Origin: an uncultured Clostridium sp.
Lineage (GTDB): Bacteria > Bacillota > Clostridia > Lachnospirales > Lachnospiraceae
Direction: 5' to 3'
NCBI GenBank assembly: GCA_900544905.1
Contig: UQXF01000031.1
Location: 1-29,781, forward strand
DNA length: 29,781 nt
Shown here piece after piece: positions 16,043 to 23,676 of this stretch. A program made the position numbers and the translations under genes. The notes beneath the pieces are model-generated. The model worked only from the letters and a program-made list of their open reading frames with translations, made no database searches and was not told the origin of the DNA. Each line of letters starts with the position of its first letter. Within the stretch, counting starts at the first letter, position 1.

Positions 16043-16807
16043 ATGAGTGCGTTAAAGATGACAGCAAAGGTCAGAAGCCAGGTGCGGCTTGCAAGTGACA
16101 TATACAGCCTTGTTTTATATGCACCGGAGATTGCGGAACAGGCAAAAGCGGGACAGTTTGTATCGTTATATAGTAAAGATGGAGCAAATTTGTTACCGAG
16201 ACCTATCAGTTTATGTGAGATTGACCATGAGAGTGAAACGATTCGGCTGGTGTACCGGGTGGTTGGAAAAGGAACAAAGGAATTTTCAGCCCTTGCGGAG
16301 GGAGATACGGTTGATATAATGGGACCGCTGGGCAATGGCTTTACCCTGAAGGACAAGCGGGCTATCCTGATTGGAGGAGGAATTGGAATTCCGCCGATGC
16401 TGGAGCTTGCAAAGGAATTAAACTGTGAAAAAAATATTGTTTTGGGCTTCCGGGATGAGACCTTTCTGCTGGAGGATTTGGAGCCAAGGGGAGAGGTGTA
16501 TATTGCCAGTGAAGACGGCAAAAATGGTGTAAAGGGCAATGTACTGGATGCTATCCGGGAATATGAAATCAAGGGGGATATCATTTATGCCTGTGGGCCA
16601 ACGCCGATGCTCCGTGCCATTAAGGAGTATGCGTTTGCCAATCATATGGAAGCGCAGCTTTCCCTGGAAGAGAAAATGGCATGTGGAATCGGTGCCTGTC
16701 TGGCATGTGTATGCCAGTCTGCTGAGGTAGACGACCACAGCCATGTTCATAATAAACGGGTCTGTAAGGATGGTCCGGTATTCGATGCACGGGAGGTGGA
16801 ATTATAA
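16043..16807 (+). CDS. pyrK: Dihydroorotate dehydrogenase B, electron transfer subunit
   Basis: PyrK carries FAD and a 2Fe-2S cluster and passes electrons from PyrD to NAD. In the 254 residues, LPRPIS (51-56) is the FAD-binding motif of the ferredoxin reductase fold, GGGIGIPP (111-118) marks the nucleotide-binding domain, and CGPTPML (184-190) follows. The cluster ligands are Cys214, Cys219, Cys222 and Cys241 (C-x4-C-x2-C-x18-C). TTAGGAGAATAGC precedes the ATG. The stop overlaps the pyrD start by one base (TAATG), showing coupled translation of the two subunits. Confidence 0.97.
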   Translation: MSALKMTAKVRSQVRLASDIYSLVLYAPEIAEQAKAGQFVSLYSKDGANLLPRPISLCEIDHESETIRLVYRVVGKGTKEFSALAEGDTVDIMGPLGNGFTLKDKRAILIGGGIGIPPMLELAKELNCEKNIVLGFRDETFLLEDLEPRGEVYIASEDGKNGVKGNVLDAIREYEIKGDIIYACGPTPMLRAIKEYAFANHMEAQLSLEEKMACGIGACLACVCQSAEVDDHSHVHNKRVCKDGPVFDAREVEL

Positions 16808-17709
16808 TGAAGCTTTCGGTAAATATTGCAGGTGTGGAATTTAAAAATCCGGTAACTGTAGCTTCCGGAACCTTTGGCTCCGGTGCAGAATATGGGGATT
16901 TTGTTGACTTAAGTAAATTGGGTGCTGTTACCACAAAGGGAGTTGCCAATGTGCCGTGGCAGGGAAATCCGACTCCGAGGATTGCCGAGACCTACGGTGG
17001 AATGATGAATGCAGTGGGACTTCAGAATCCGGGAATTGACGTGTTCTGCAGCAGGGATATTCCGTTTTTGCAGCAGTACGACACCAATATTATTGTAAAT
17101 GTATGTGGTAAGTCTGAGGCAGATTATGTAGAGGTGGTGGAACGTCTGGCAGATGAAGCGGTAGATTTGCTGGAGATTAATGTTTCCTGTCCGAATGTGA
17201 AGGAGGGAGGCATTGCCTTTGGGCAGAATCCAAAGGCGCTGGAGCAGATTACGAAAGCGGTAAAGGCAAAGGCAAAGCAGCCGGTAATCATGAAGCTGAG
17301 TCCCAATGTAACAGACATTACGGAAATGGCGAAAGCGGCAGAGGCGGGAGGTGCAGATGCCCTTTCACTAATCAATACACTGACCGGTATGAAGATTGAT
17401 ATTAACAGAAGAGATTTTGCCATTGCCAATAAGACAGGGGGCTTATCCGGTCCGGCGATTAAGCCTGTGGCAGTCCGCATGGTATACCAGGTGACCCATG
17501 CTGTGGGACTGCCGGTTATCGGAATGGGAGGTATTATGAACTATGAAGATGCCATTGAATTTATGATGGCGGGAGCTGCTGTGGTCTCCGTTGGCACGGC
17601 GAATTTCCACAATCCGTATACCACCATAGAGATTATAGATGGTATCAGAAAGTTTATGGAAGAGAAGGGAATTGAGGATATCAACGAGATTATCGGATGT
17701 GTGGAATAA
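16807..17709 (+). CDS. pyrD: Dihydroorotate dehydrogenase B, catalytic subunit
   Basis: This is class 1B dihydroorotate dehydrogenase, which oxidises dihydroorotate to orotate on FMN and hands electrons to PyrK. The 300 residues form a TIM barrel. The catalytic base is Cys128 in EINVSCPNVKEGG, the cysteine (not serine) typical of class 1. Substrate and FMN residues are seen in NAVGLQNPG (68-76), the KLSPN segment and GMGGI near 238. Co-occurrence with pyrK confirms the NAD-linked heterotetramer type expected in Firmicutes. It starts within the stop of pyrK, and a separate promoter for the amino acid importer lies just after it. Confidence 0.97.
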   Translation: MKLSVNIAGVEFKNPVTVASGTFGSGAEYGDFVDLSKLGAVTTKGVANVPWQGNPTPRIAETYGGMMNAVGLQNPGIDVFCSRDIPFLQQYDTNIIVNVCGKSEADYVEVVERLADEAVDLLEINVSCPNVKEGGIAFGQNPKALEQITKAVKAKAKQPVIMKLSPNVTDITEMAKAAEAGGADALSLINTLTGMKIDINRRDFAIANKTGGLSGPAIKPVAVRMVYQVTHAVGLPVIGMGGIMNYEDAIEFMMAGAAVVSVGTANFHNPYTTIEIIDGIRKFMEEKGIEDINEIIGCVE

Positions 17710-17734
17710 AATGAATGATTTTTAAGATATAAGC

Positions 17735-17763
17735 TTTACATCGATTTCAGGCTATGGTAGAAT
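17735..17763 (+). promoter_or_regulatory. Promoter of the amino acid ABC importer
   Basis: TTTACA (17735-17740) and TAGAAT (17758-17763), each 5 of 6 to consensus, are 17 bases apart. The start is expected near 17770, so the importer can be expressed independently of the upstream pyr genes. Confidence 0.75.
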
Positions 17764-17770
17764 GCCAATG

Positions 17771-17809
17771 TGTCGGTTTGACGAAGGATACAGCGTGACG
17801 AAACCGGCA
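17771..17809 (+). promoter_or_regulatory. Leader hairpin before the substrate-binding protein gene
   Basis: TGTCGGTTT (17771-17779) pairs with AAACCGGCA (17801-17809), nine pairs with one wobble, directly at the predicted transcript start. No T tract follows, and it matches no riboswitch I know. It may protect the 5' end or be regulatory. Confidence 0.4.
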
Positions 17810-17828
17810 AAAGGAAGGAGAATACGAA

Positions 17829-18695
17829 ATGAAGAAAAAGATATTGGCACTGCTACTATCTATGGTATTATGCTTTAGCATGGCAGCGTGTGGAAGTGAA
17901 GGCGGTACAATGACGGGCGATATTTCAACGGAAGAAAATCAGGCAGAGGAAGGAAAATCTGAGGAAGGCGGAGCTGAGGCAGGTGATGAATCGGATTTGG
18001 CTTATGTACAGGATAAGGGTACATTGATTGTAGGAATTACAGATTTTGAGCCAATGGATTATAAGGACGATTCTGGTAACTGGATTGGCTTTGATGCAGA
18101 TATGGCAAAGGCATTTGCCGAGAGCCTTGGTGTAAATGTAGAATTTGTAGAAATTGACTGGGATAACAAGGTACTGGAATTAGACGCAAAGTCTATTGAT
18201 TGTGTGTGGAACGGAATGACATTGACGGAAGAAGTGACCAGTGCAATGGAGTGCTCGAAAGCATATTGCAATAATGCACAGATTGCCATTGTAAAGAAAG
18301 AGGATGCAGACAAGTACCAGACGGTGGAGAGCTTAAAGGATTTGAATTTTGCAGCAGAGGTTGGTTCTGCCGGGGAAGAAGTTTTGTCAGAGCTTAGCTA
18401 TAACTGTACCCCGGTGAAAACACAGGCAGATGCGCTGATGGAGGTAGCGGCTGGAACTTCAGATGCAGCGGTGATTGATTCTCTGATGGCGGCAGCTATG
18501 GTTGGCGAGGGAACAAGCTATGAGAATCTGACTTATACAGCCAGCTTTAACACAGAAGAGTATGGTGTGGGATTCCGTAAGGGTTCAGATTTAGCGGCAA
18601 AGCTGAATGCGTTCTTTTCTGAGAGTTATGGGGATGGAAGCATGATGAAAACAGCGGAGACTTATGGTGTACAGGCTGCGATTATTGAACAATAG
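17829..18695 (+). CDS. Polar amino acid ABC transporter, substrate-binding lipoprotein
   Basis: This 288-residue lipoprotein captures a polar amino acid outside the membrane. The signal peptide ends in a lipobox with SMAA before Cys21, the lipidated residue. An acidic, Glu/Gly/Ser-rich linker (about 25-57) leads to a type 2 periplasmic-binding fold of family 3, with the usual start GTLIVGITDFEPMDYKDDSGNWIGFDAD (split around residues 64-91) and a late EYGVGFRKGSDL segment. The family covers His, Gln, Glu, Asp, Arg and cystine; I cannot fix which. AAGGAAGGAG precedes the ATG. A hairpin between this gene and the permease may favour higher expression of the binding protein than of the membrane parts. 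Confidence 0.93.
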   Translation: MKKKILALLLSMVLCFSMAACGSEGGTMTGDISTEENQAEEGKSEEGGAEAGDESDLAYVQDKGTLIVGITDFEPMDYKDDSGNWIGFDADMAKAFAESLGVNVEFVEIDWDNKVLELDAKSIDCVWNGMTLTEEVTSAMECSKAYCNNAQIAIVKKEDADKYQTVESLKDLNFAAEVGSAGEEVLSELSYNCTPVKTQADALMEVAAGTSDAAVIDSLMAAAMVGEGTSYENLTYTASFNTEEYGVGFRKGSDLAAKLNAFFSESYGDGSMMKTAETYGVQAAIIEQ

Positions 18696-18705
18696 GAAGA
18701 AAGAC

Positions 18706-18740
18706 AAATACCCTGCCAGGCCGGCGGGGTATTTGATTTA
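18706..18740 (+). terminator. Hairpin between binding protein and permease genes
   Basis: AAATACCCTGCC (18706-18717) pairs over 12 bp, with one wobble, with GGCGGGGTATTT (18723-18734) around a 5-base loop. The following GATTTA is a weak T tract, so this is probably a leaky attenuator or mRNA-stabilising hairpin within the operon. Confidence 0.55.
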
Positions 18741-18773
18741 TAAGTGTGCTATGCATATGAGGAAAAGGCAGGT

Positions 18774-19466
18774 ATGGAAATGTCAACGATTATGGAACAG
18801 ATGCCCATTGTATTTCATGCGTTAAATGTGGGTTTTTTACAAACATTAAAATTGTTTTTTGTCACTCTTTTAGGTGCATTCCCGTTGGGGTTGATTATTG
18901 CTTTTGGCTCAATGTCAGGGCTAAAGCCACTGCGTTATTTTACGCGGTTTATTGTTTGGATTATCCGGGGAACCCCTTTGATGATTCAGCTCCTTATTGT
19001 GTATTATTTTCCGGGATTGGTGCTTGGAAATGCCATATGGGGCGGCGGTGAGAACGGAAGATTTATGGCGGCGGCAGTTTCTTTTATCATAAATTATGCC
19101 TGCTATTTTTCGGAGATATACCGCGGCGGTATACAGAGTGTGCCAAAGGGACAGCAGGAGGCAGGACTTGTGCTTGGCATGACGAAGAGCCAGATTTTTT
19201 TCAAGGTTACGCTTTTGCAGATGGTTAAGCGTATTGTACCGCCGATTTCCAATGAGGTGATAACACTGGTAAAGGATACCTCACTTGCACGGATTATTGC
19301 CCTGCAGGAGATTATTTGGGCAGGACAAGCGTTTTTAAAAGGCTCGCAGGGGATTTCCGGTGCGATTTGGCCATTGTTTTTTACTGCATTTTACTATCTG
19401 GTGTTCAGCGGTCTGCTTACGATACTTCTTGGACGGCTCGAGAAGAAACTGGATTATTTTAGATAA
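18774..19466 (+). CDS. Amino acid ABC transporter, permease
   Basis: This 230-residue inner membrane permease of the His/Glu/Gln/Arg/opine group has about five hydrophobic segments. The cytoplasmic EAA loop, which docks to the ATPase, is seen as EIYRGGIQSVPKGQQEAGLVLG with the conserved QQEAG...LG spacing, around residues 119-140. The frame is open from a GTG at 18744, but AGGAAAAGG at 18760-18768 favours the ATG at 18774; an ATG at 18780 is also possible. Only one permease gene is present, so the transporter probably uses a homodimer. The ATPase gene follows after 12 bases. Confidence 0.93.
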   Translation: MEMSTIMEQMPIVFHALNVGFLQTLKLFFVTLLGAFPLGLIIAFGSMSGLKPLRYFTRFIVWIIRGTPLMIQLLIVYYFPGLVLGNAIWGGGENGRFMAAAVSFIINYACYFSEIYRGGIQSVPKGQQEAGLVLGMTKSQIFFKVTLLQMVKRIVPPISNEVITLVKDTSLARIIALQEIIWAGQAFLKGSQGISGAIWPLFFTAFYYLVFSGLLTILLGRLEKKLDYFR

Positions 19467-19478
19467 GGGGGTGGCGAA

Positions 19479-20264
19479 ATGGCAATTTTAGAGGTTCAAA
19501 ATCTTGAAAAAAGTTTTGGGTCAACCAAGGTTTTAAAGGATATCAGCTTTTCTCTGGAACAGGGACAGGCATTGGCCATTATTGGCTCTTCCGGTTCAGG
19601 AAAGACCACTTTGCTCCGGTGTCTGAATTTTTTGGAGCGGCCGGACAGCGGAAAAATTATTGTGCAGGGAGAGACGCTATTTGATGCAGAGACAGCAGGA
19701 AAGGAGAAGGAGCAGGATATCCGCAAAAAACGTTTGCATTTCGGCATGGTATTTCAGTCATTTAATCTGTTTCCGCAGTATACTGCCCTGCAGAATGTCA
19801 TGCTGGCAGGACAGCTTTTAGCGAAGGAGGAACCGGATTTTAAAGTGCGTAAAAAGGAGATATTTGCTGAACTTGAGGAGAATGCGAAGGAGCTTTTGGA
19901 CAAAATGGGTCTTTCTGACCGGATGTCCCATTACCCGCATCAGCTCTCCGGCGGCCAGCAGCAAAGAGTGGCAATTGCCAGGGCTCTCGCATTAAAGCCG
20001 GATATTTTATGTTTTGATGAGCCGACTTCGGCTTTGGACCCGGAACTGACCGGAGAAGTCTTAAAGGTAATCCGCAGTCTGGCGGAACAGAGAACTACGA
20101 TGGTAATCGTTACGCATGAGATGGCATTTGCAAGGGACGTGGCAGAGCAGGTCATCTTTATGGATGGAGGAATCATTTTAGAGCAGGGGGAAGCCAGACA
20201 GGTGATTGAGCATCCAAAGGAGGAGCGTACAAAGCAGTTTTTGTCGCGGTTTGCAGAGAAATAA
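19479..20264 (+). CDS. Amino acid ABC transporter, ATP-binding protein
   Basis: This 261-residue GlnQ-like ATPase drives the importer. Walker A is GSSGSGKT at 36-43, the Q-loop Gln is near 93 (VFQSFNLFP), the signature LSGGQQQR is at 156-163, and Walker B ILCFDEPTSALD is at 176-187, with a switch His in VTHEM. About 20 extra charged residues before and after LLAKEEPDFKVRKKE (about 70-85 and 115-138) make it longer than the usual 240, a variation seen in Clostridia. AAGGGGGTGG precedes the ATG. It completes a binding protein-permease-ATPase operon sitting between pyrD and pyrE. Confidence 0.95.
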   Translation: MAILEVQNLEKSFGSTKVLKDISFSLEQGQALAIIGSSGSGKTTLLRCLNFLERPDSGKIIVQGETLFDAETAGKEKEQDIRKKRLHFGMVFQSFNLFPQYTALQNVMLAGQLLAKEEPDFKVRKKEIFAELEENAKELLDKMGLSDRMSHYPHQLSGGQQQRVAIARALALKPDILCFDEPTSALDPELTGEVLKVIRSLAEQRTTMVIVTHEMAFARDVAEQVIFMDGGIILEQGEARQVIEHPKEERTKQFLSRFAEK

Positions 20265-20398
20265 GGCATTGCGCAAGCAGGAAAGTTTATGATAGAATAA
20301 GGAAAATGTTATGAAGCTTATCAGAAAGTGCATGGCACAGATGTCTGAGAGATAACAAAATACTGGAAACCCAGTAAAATAAAGGAGAAGCAGGAACA

Positions 20399-21073
20399 AT
20401 GGAACAGTATAAGAAAGAATTTATTGAGTTTATGATTGATTGTAACGTATTAAAATTTGGTGACTTTGTAACGAAGAGCGGAAGAAAGACACCTTTTTTC
20501 GTAAATACGGGATTTTACAGGACTGGCTCCCAGCTGAAAAGACTGGGGGAGTATTATGCAGAGGCAATCAACAGTGAATTTGGCATGGATTTTGATGTAT
20601 TGTTTGGACCGGCTTACAAGGGAATCCCTCTTACCGTTGCAACCACTATGGCAATTGCGGAGATGTATGATGAAGATATCCGGTATTGCTCCAACCGTAA
20701 GGAGGTAAAAGACCACGGAGACAAAGGAATCCTGTTGGGAAGTCCGATTGAGGATGGCGACAGGGTTGTCATCATTGAGGATGTGACTACAGCGGGTACT
20801 TCGATTGAAGAGACATTGCCAATTATCAAGGCACAGGGAAAGGTAGACATGGCAGGTATGGTTGTGTCTGTAGACCGTATGGAGCGGGGACAGGGAACCA
20901 GGTCAGCGCTTAAGGAGATAGAAGAGAGATATGGGTTTAAGACCACCTCTATTGTTACAATGGAAGAGGTAGTAGAGCATTTATATAATAAGCCATACAA
21001 GGGGAAAATTATCATAGATGACACGTTGAAGTCAGCAATTGATGCATATTACGAGCAATATGGAGCAAAGTAG
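20399..21073 (+). CDS. pyrE: Orotate phosphoribosyltransferase
   Basis: PyrE joins orotate and phosphoribosyl pyrophosphate to give OMP, the substrate of PyrF. At 224 residues it is full length. The PRPP-binding signature is VIIEDVTTAGTS at 124-135. The conserved RKEVKDHGDKG stretch (100-110) is the flexible catalytic loop with its lysines and histidine. AAAGGAG at 20381-20387 supports the ATG. It is separated from pyrD by the amino acid importer. The 134-base gap before it has a small hairpin (20361-20376, tetraloop AAAC) and only a weak -10 (TAGAAT, 20293-20298), so it may depend on read-through from the importer transcript. Confidence 0.97.
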   Translation: MEQYKKEFIEFMIDCNVLKFGDFVTKSGRKTPFFVNTGFYRTGSQLKRLGEYYAEAINSEFGMDFDVLFGPAYKGIPLTVATTMAIAEMYDEDIRYCSNRKEVKDHGDKGILLGSPIEDGDRVVIIEDVTTAGTSIEETLPIIKAQGKVDMAGMVVSVDRMERGQGTRSALKEIEERYGFKTTSIVTMEEVVEHLYNKPYKGKIIIDDTLKSAIDAYYEQYGAK

Positions 21074-21102
21074 ATGATAAAAAGCGAAATTGGAGGTATT
21101 GT

Positions 21103-21255
21103 ATGAACGAGAAAGTTTATAAGACAATGAAAAAGGTTGGGGCTTGGAATATTGTATTCGGAATCATACTGATTGCAGTGGGTGTGACAGTAGGCGTTCT
21201 TCAGATTGTACATGGCAGTAAGCTGTTGGCAGATAAAAAGGAAATTATGTTTTAG
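21103..21255 (+). CDS. Small single-span membrane protein (50 residues)
   Basis: This short gene encodes MNEKVYKTMK, then a hydrophobic span from about 14 to 36, and a basic-acidic tail ending KKEIMF. TGGAGGT at 21091-21097, five bases before the ATG, is a strong ribosome binding site, and the 29-base gap after pyrE implies the same transcript. I do not recognise the family. The pattern suggests one helix with a cytosolic tail at each end or a short membrane-anchored peptide. Function is unknown; a regulatory or accessory role in the membrane is only a guess. It could be a chance frame, but the binding site, spacing and composition argue for a real gene. Confidence 0.75.
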   Translation: MNEKVYKTMKKVGAWNIVFGIILIAVGVTVGVLQIVHGSKLLADKKEIMF

Positions 21256-21301
21256 AAAATAAGAAGTATGTCTGCTTTTTTAGGGACAGGAGGATGGTCT
21301 A

Positions 21302-21604
21302 ATGGTTAAGCATGTTATTTTGTGGAAATTAAAGGAAGAATTATCCGGACAGGAAAAACAGGATGTTCTGATGGGAATGAAGGAGCATTTAGAGGCATTG
21401 GTCGGAGTGGTTCCGGGACTTACCCGCTTACAGATTGTAGTAAACGGGCTGGAGTCCTCTAATGCAGATGTGATGCTGGACAGTGATTTGGAAAGTGTAG
21501 AGGCATTGAGGGGATATCAGACACATCCGGAGCATGTGAAAACAGCCGACACATATGTACGTCCTTATACGGAGGTTCGCATGTGCATGGATTATGAAGT
21601 GTAG
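21302..21604 (+). CDS. Dabb (stress-responsive alpha/beta barrel) domain protein
   Basis: This 100-residue protein is a single Dabb domain, a dimeric ferredoxin-like alpha/beta barrel. The typical start MVKHVILWKLKEE, the central PGLTRLQIVVNG and DVMLDSDLESVEALRGYQTHPEH (conserved Tyr-x3-Pro-x-His pattern near 72-78) are all present. Family members include plant stress proteins and small-molecule enzymes such as olivetolic acid cyclase, but bacterial ones mostly have no known substrate. AGGAGG seven bases before the ATG supports the start. It is the last gene of the block that runs from pyrE, closed by a strong bidirectional terminator. Confidence 0.92.
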   Translation: MVKHVILWKLKEELSGQEKQDVLMGMKEHLEALVGVVPGLTRLQIVVNGLESSNADVMLDSDLESVEALRGYQTHPEHVKTADTYVRPYTEVRMCMDYEV

Positions 21605-21697
21605 GAAAATTTCATAGCTATTAGTGGAACATGATGTGGCATTTGGACAGAAATGTGCAACAAAGGTATTGAAAATTGGTTGACATAATGTAGAGAT

Positions 21698-21738
21698 AAA
21701 AGAACCCATATGAATGGAAAATTCATACGGGTTCTTTT
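21698..21738. terminator. Bidirectional terminator between convergent genes
   Basis: AAAAGAACCC... (21698-21715) pairs with ...GGGTTCTTTT (21721-21738), 17 of 18 positions matched around a GGAAA loop. The A run on one side and T run on the other give a U tract in both directions, closing the Dabb transcript and the minus-strand phosphoesterase transcript. Confidence 0.92.
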
Positions 21739-21739
21739 A

Positions 21740-22621
21740 CTAATGGAAAAGGGAAACCGGACCGGAAAGTACCTCCCTTGCAACATAGAGGGTGCTGTCG
21801 GCTCTGGCACTCATGCTCCATTTAACCAGGGTCATGGAGCAGTTTTCTATTTCGATACACGTGATACACCGGGGATGGACGCAGCTTCCGGTATTGTAAT
21901 AGCAGGCTGGTTCTTCTGGCAAGACAGGGCGGTGCGTGTGACCGGTGATTAATATTTTTCCCTGTCGGTCTGCCCATTCATTTAACCGTTCTTCACATTT
22001 ATTTTTTACATGATAGTTTTTCGCTGCACTGGTGGGGTCTAATACACCAAAATTTTCAAGAGGGCGCCACAGATACCGGACAAAAAACTGGGACAGAGGC
22101 CAGAAGGTGGAATTTAAAAGACTTGCCTGGTGCCCGTGTGTCAGATACAGGGCCTGGTCCGGCTGTTTTGACGAGCGCAGGATGATTCCTTCATGGAAGA
22201 TTAGCTCTGGAAACAATGGCTGGGGCTTTTGGGATTCGGTGCAGAAGTAGGTGTTGCACTTTTTGGCGCTGTAGTGACGTTTCTTTTTTATCATGTCATG
22301 GTTGCCATAGAGCATATAGAGCCGGTCTTCCCTGTAAAACAGAGAGAACAGCCAGAACACGTTGCTGTGAACCTCAATGATGGACTCCATATTCCGGTTC
22401 TCCCAAAGCTCATCCCCGTCCCCTAACTCGATATAGGTAAAGCCGGTCTGGTAATAGTGTTTTAAGGCGGCAAAATACAGGTGCTGGTTTTTTAAAAAAT
22501 TATCGGAGGAGGTGCCGATACCCCGGTGGCAGTCGCTGATTAGTACATATTTTGTGCCGGTGCCAAGGGGCAGTTCCGGGGCATTTTCAAAAGCATGGTT
22601 CAGGCGGGAAGCGGTACTCAT
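21740..22621 (-). CDS. Calcineurin-like metallophosphoesterase
   Basis: This 293-residue protein is a two-metal phosphoesterase. Motifs in order are Asp30-x-His32 (ISDCHRG), Asp68 in ELGDGDELWEN, GNHD at 106-109, THGH near 160, and GHTHRP near 226. Together they make a complete metal site. The HRG and GDGDELWE context resembles the LpxH-like branch, but Gram-positive Clostridia make no lipid A, so the substrate is unknown; a lipid-linked or nucleotide phosphodiester is possible. Several cysteines near the C-terminus (CYYNTGSCVHPRCITC) are unusual for the family and could hold a metal. It starts inside the end of the DUF4474 gene (ATGA overlap), implying coupled translation and a shared role. 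Confidence 0.9.
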   Translation of the reverse strand: MSTASRLNHAFENAPELPLGTGTKYVLISDCHRGIGTSSDNFLKNQHLYFAALKHYYQTGFTYIELGDGDELWENRNMESIIEVHSNVFWLFSLFYREDRLYMLYGNHDMIKKKRHYSAKKCNTYFCTESQKPQPLFPELIFHEGIILRSSKQPDQALYLTHGHQASLLNSTFWPLSQFFVRYLWRPLENFGVLDPTSAAKNYHVKNKCEERLNEWADRQGKILITGHTHRPVLPEEPACYYNTGSCVHPRCITCIEIENCSMTLVKWSMSARADSTLYVAREVLSGPVSLFH

Positions 22622-23535
22622 ACATGTTTCCTCATGCAGCGTTTTTGACGGTGACAGCGCTTGTTAAAACGGTGCAGGCGCATAGTCTTGCGGAAGGCAA
22701 ATGGAAGATAGTAGTACAGATATAATATCCGGTCTTCTGTCAATGTAAATGGTCTGGTAATCCACAGATACAGCCTGCAGAATAGCTTATTTTTCCATTG
22801 GGAGAAACGGCACCAGAAAAGGGTAAGAAGATTTCGCTCTTCATTTTCCGGTTCGCAGAAGGTGAAGGAAAGGCTCAGCCCGAAAACTTCAAAATCTTTT
22901 GCGGTATAGCCTGCCTGATATAGACCGCCGATAAAGGCAGACAACATTTCACTGTCCGGGAATGTGAGTCTGCTGTCTAAGCAAAGCTCTGAGGGGGTGG
23001 AAAAAAAGCCTGTCAAAAAGGCGGTGAGCCACCAGTGCCTTTTGGATACCCGGACATAGTCGCCCTCCTGGTTATATAGCAGAAGAGAGCAGGGCAGCAT
23101 TTCATCATCACTGGCAGCGGCAAACAGGGTGGTTTTGTAATCTTTGGCAGAAATAATGTGGTCTGTATGGTAGATACCAATTTCTGCTCCGGTATTGATG
23201 CCGTATTGTCCCTTCCAAAATTCAATGAGCCATGTTTTACCGTCATAGTCAAAATAGATGGGAAGGGAATCGAATACCATCTGAAAACGGGGAGCCATAT
23301 AATCATAGAGATAGGTGTAGCCGGTTTTCCGCTGCCAGGCATCGATAGCAGAGGAAAAAAATCCGTAGCTGCAATGGTAGCAGTAGCCGAAGGGGGTTAC
23401 CAGCTCTTCTAAGAGGGAACATTTCCTGCATTTGTCCATACATTTTATTTTTGCAATAATCTTTTTCTTTTTGAAATGGAAAAAAAGGCAGAAAATCAGA
23501 GCTGCCAGAAGCAGGATAAAAAGAAAATAATACAT
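22618..23535 (-). CDS. Membrane-anchored DUF4474 domain protein
   Basis: This protein of 305 residues has an N-terminal transmembrane helix (about 1-20) followed by basic KKKK, then a soluble DUF4474-like domain. I recognise the family by DAWQRKTGY, the YDYMAPRFQMVFDS segment and DGKTWLIEFWKGQYGI. The family is common in Clostridia and has no known function. Between anchor and domain are five cysteines, including CRKC and CYHC (residues 36-39 and 52-55), which could form a small zinc site. The first ATG (23544) abuts the AGGAT motif, so I prefer the second at 23535, seven bases downstream of it. Its last bases overlap the phosphoesterase start. The C-terminus is rich in Arg, Lys and Cys. Confidence 0.8.
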   Translation of the reverse strand: MYYFLFILLLAALIFCLFFHFKKKKIIAKIKCMDKCRKCSLLEELVTPFGYCYHCSYGFFSSAIDAWQRKTGYTYLYDYMAPRFQMVFDSLPIYFDYDGKTWLIEFWKGQYGINTGAEIGIYHTDHIISAKDYKTTLFAAASDDEMLPCSLLLYNQEGDYVRVSKRHWWLTAFLTGFFSTPSELCLDSRLTFPDSEMLSAFIGGLYQAGYTAKDFEVFGLSLSFTFCEPENEERNLLTLFWCRFSQWKNKLFCRLYLWITRPFTLTEDRILYLYYYLPFAFRKTMRLHRFNKRCHRQKRCMRKHV

Positions 23536-23598
23536 AACGTACATCCTATGTGGTTTTACTTTATTTTATTCCATGGAAGAGAGAAAGTGCATGAAGTG

Positions 23599-23627
23599 TT
23601 GAAAAGAAAAGGGTATATTTTAAGAAT
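23599..23627 (+). promoter_or_regulatory. Possible promoter of the 2-oxoacid oxidoreductase genes
   Basis: TTGAAA (23599-23604), 17 bases, then AAGAAT (23622-23627), preceded by TATATTTT. The -35 is good and the -10 only fair. It lies in the 141-base divergent gap and would start transcripts about 45 bases before the ATG at 23677. Confidence 0.4.
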
Positions 23628-23676
23628 GTTTTTCCATACTATAACTAACATAATTTGTTGGAAAAGAGGTTCAGGT

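Noticed and set aside
17771..17809. Riboswitch upstream of the amino acid importer
   Set aside because: Only one short hairpin is visible, without the conserved cores of the amino acid riboswitches that I know.
23476..23676. Longer N-terminus for the gamma-delta oxidoreductase subunit
   Set aside because: It overlaps the divergent DUF4474 gene, is unlike the family, and the family start coincides with the ATG at 23677.
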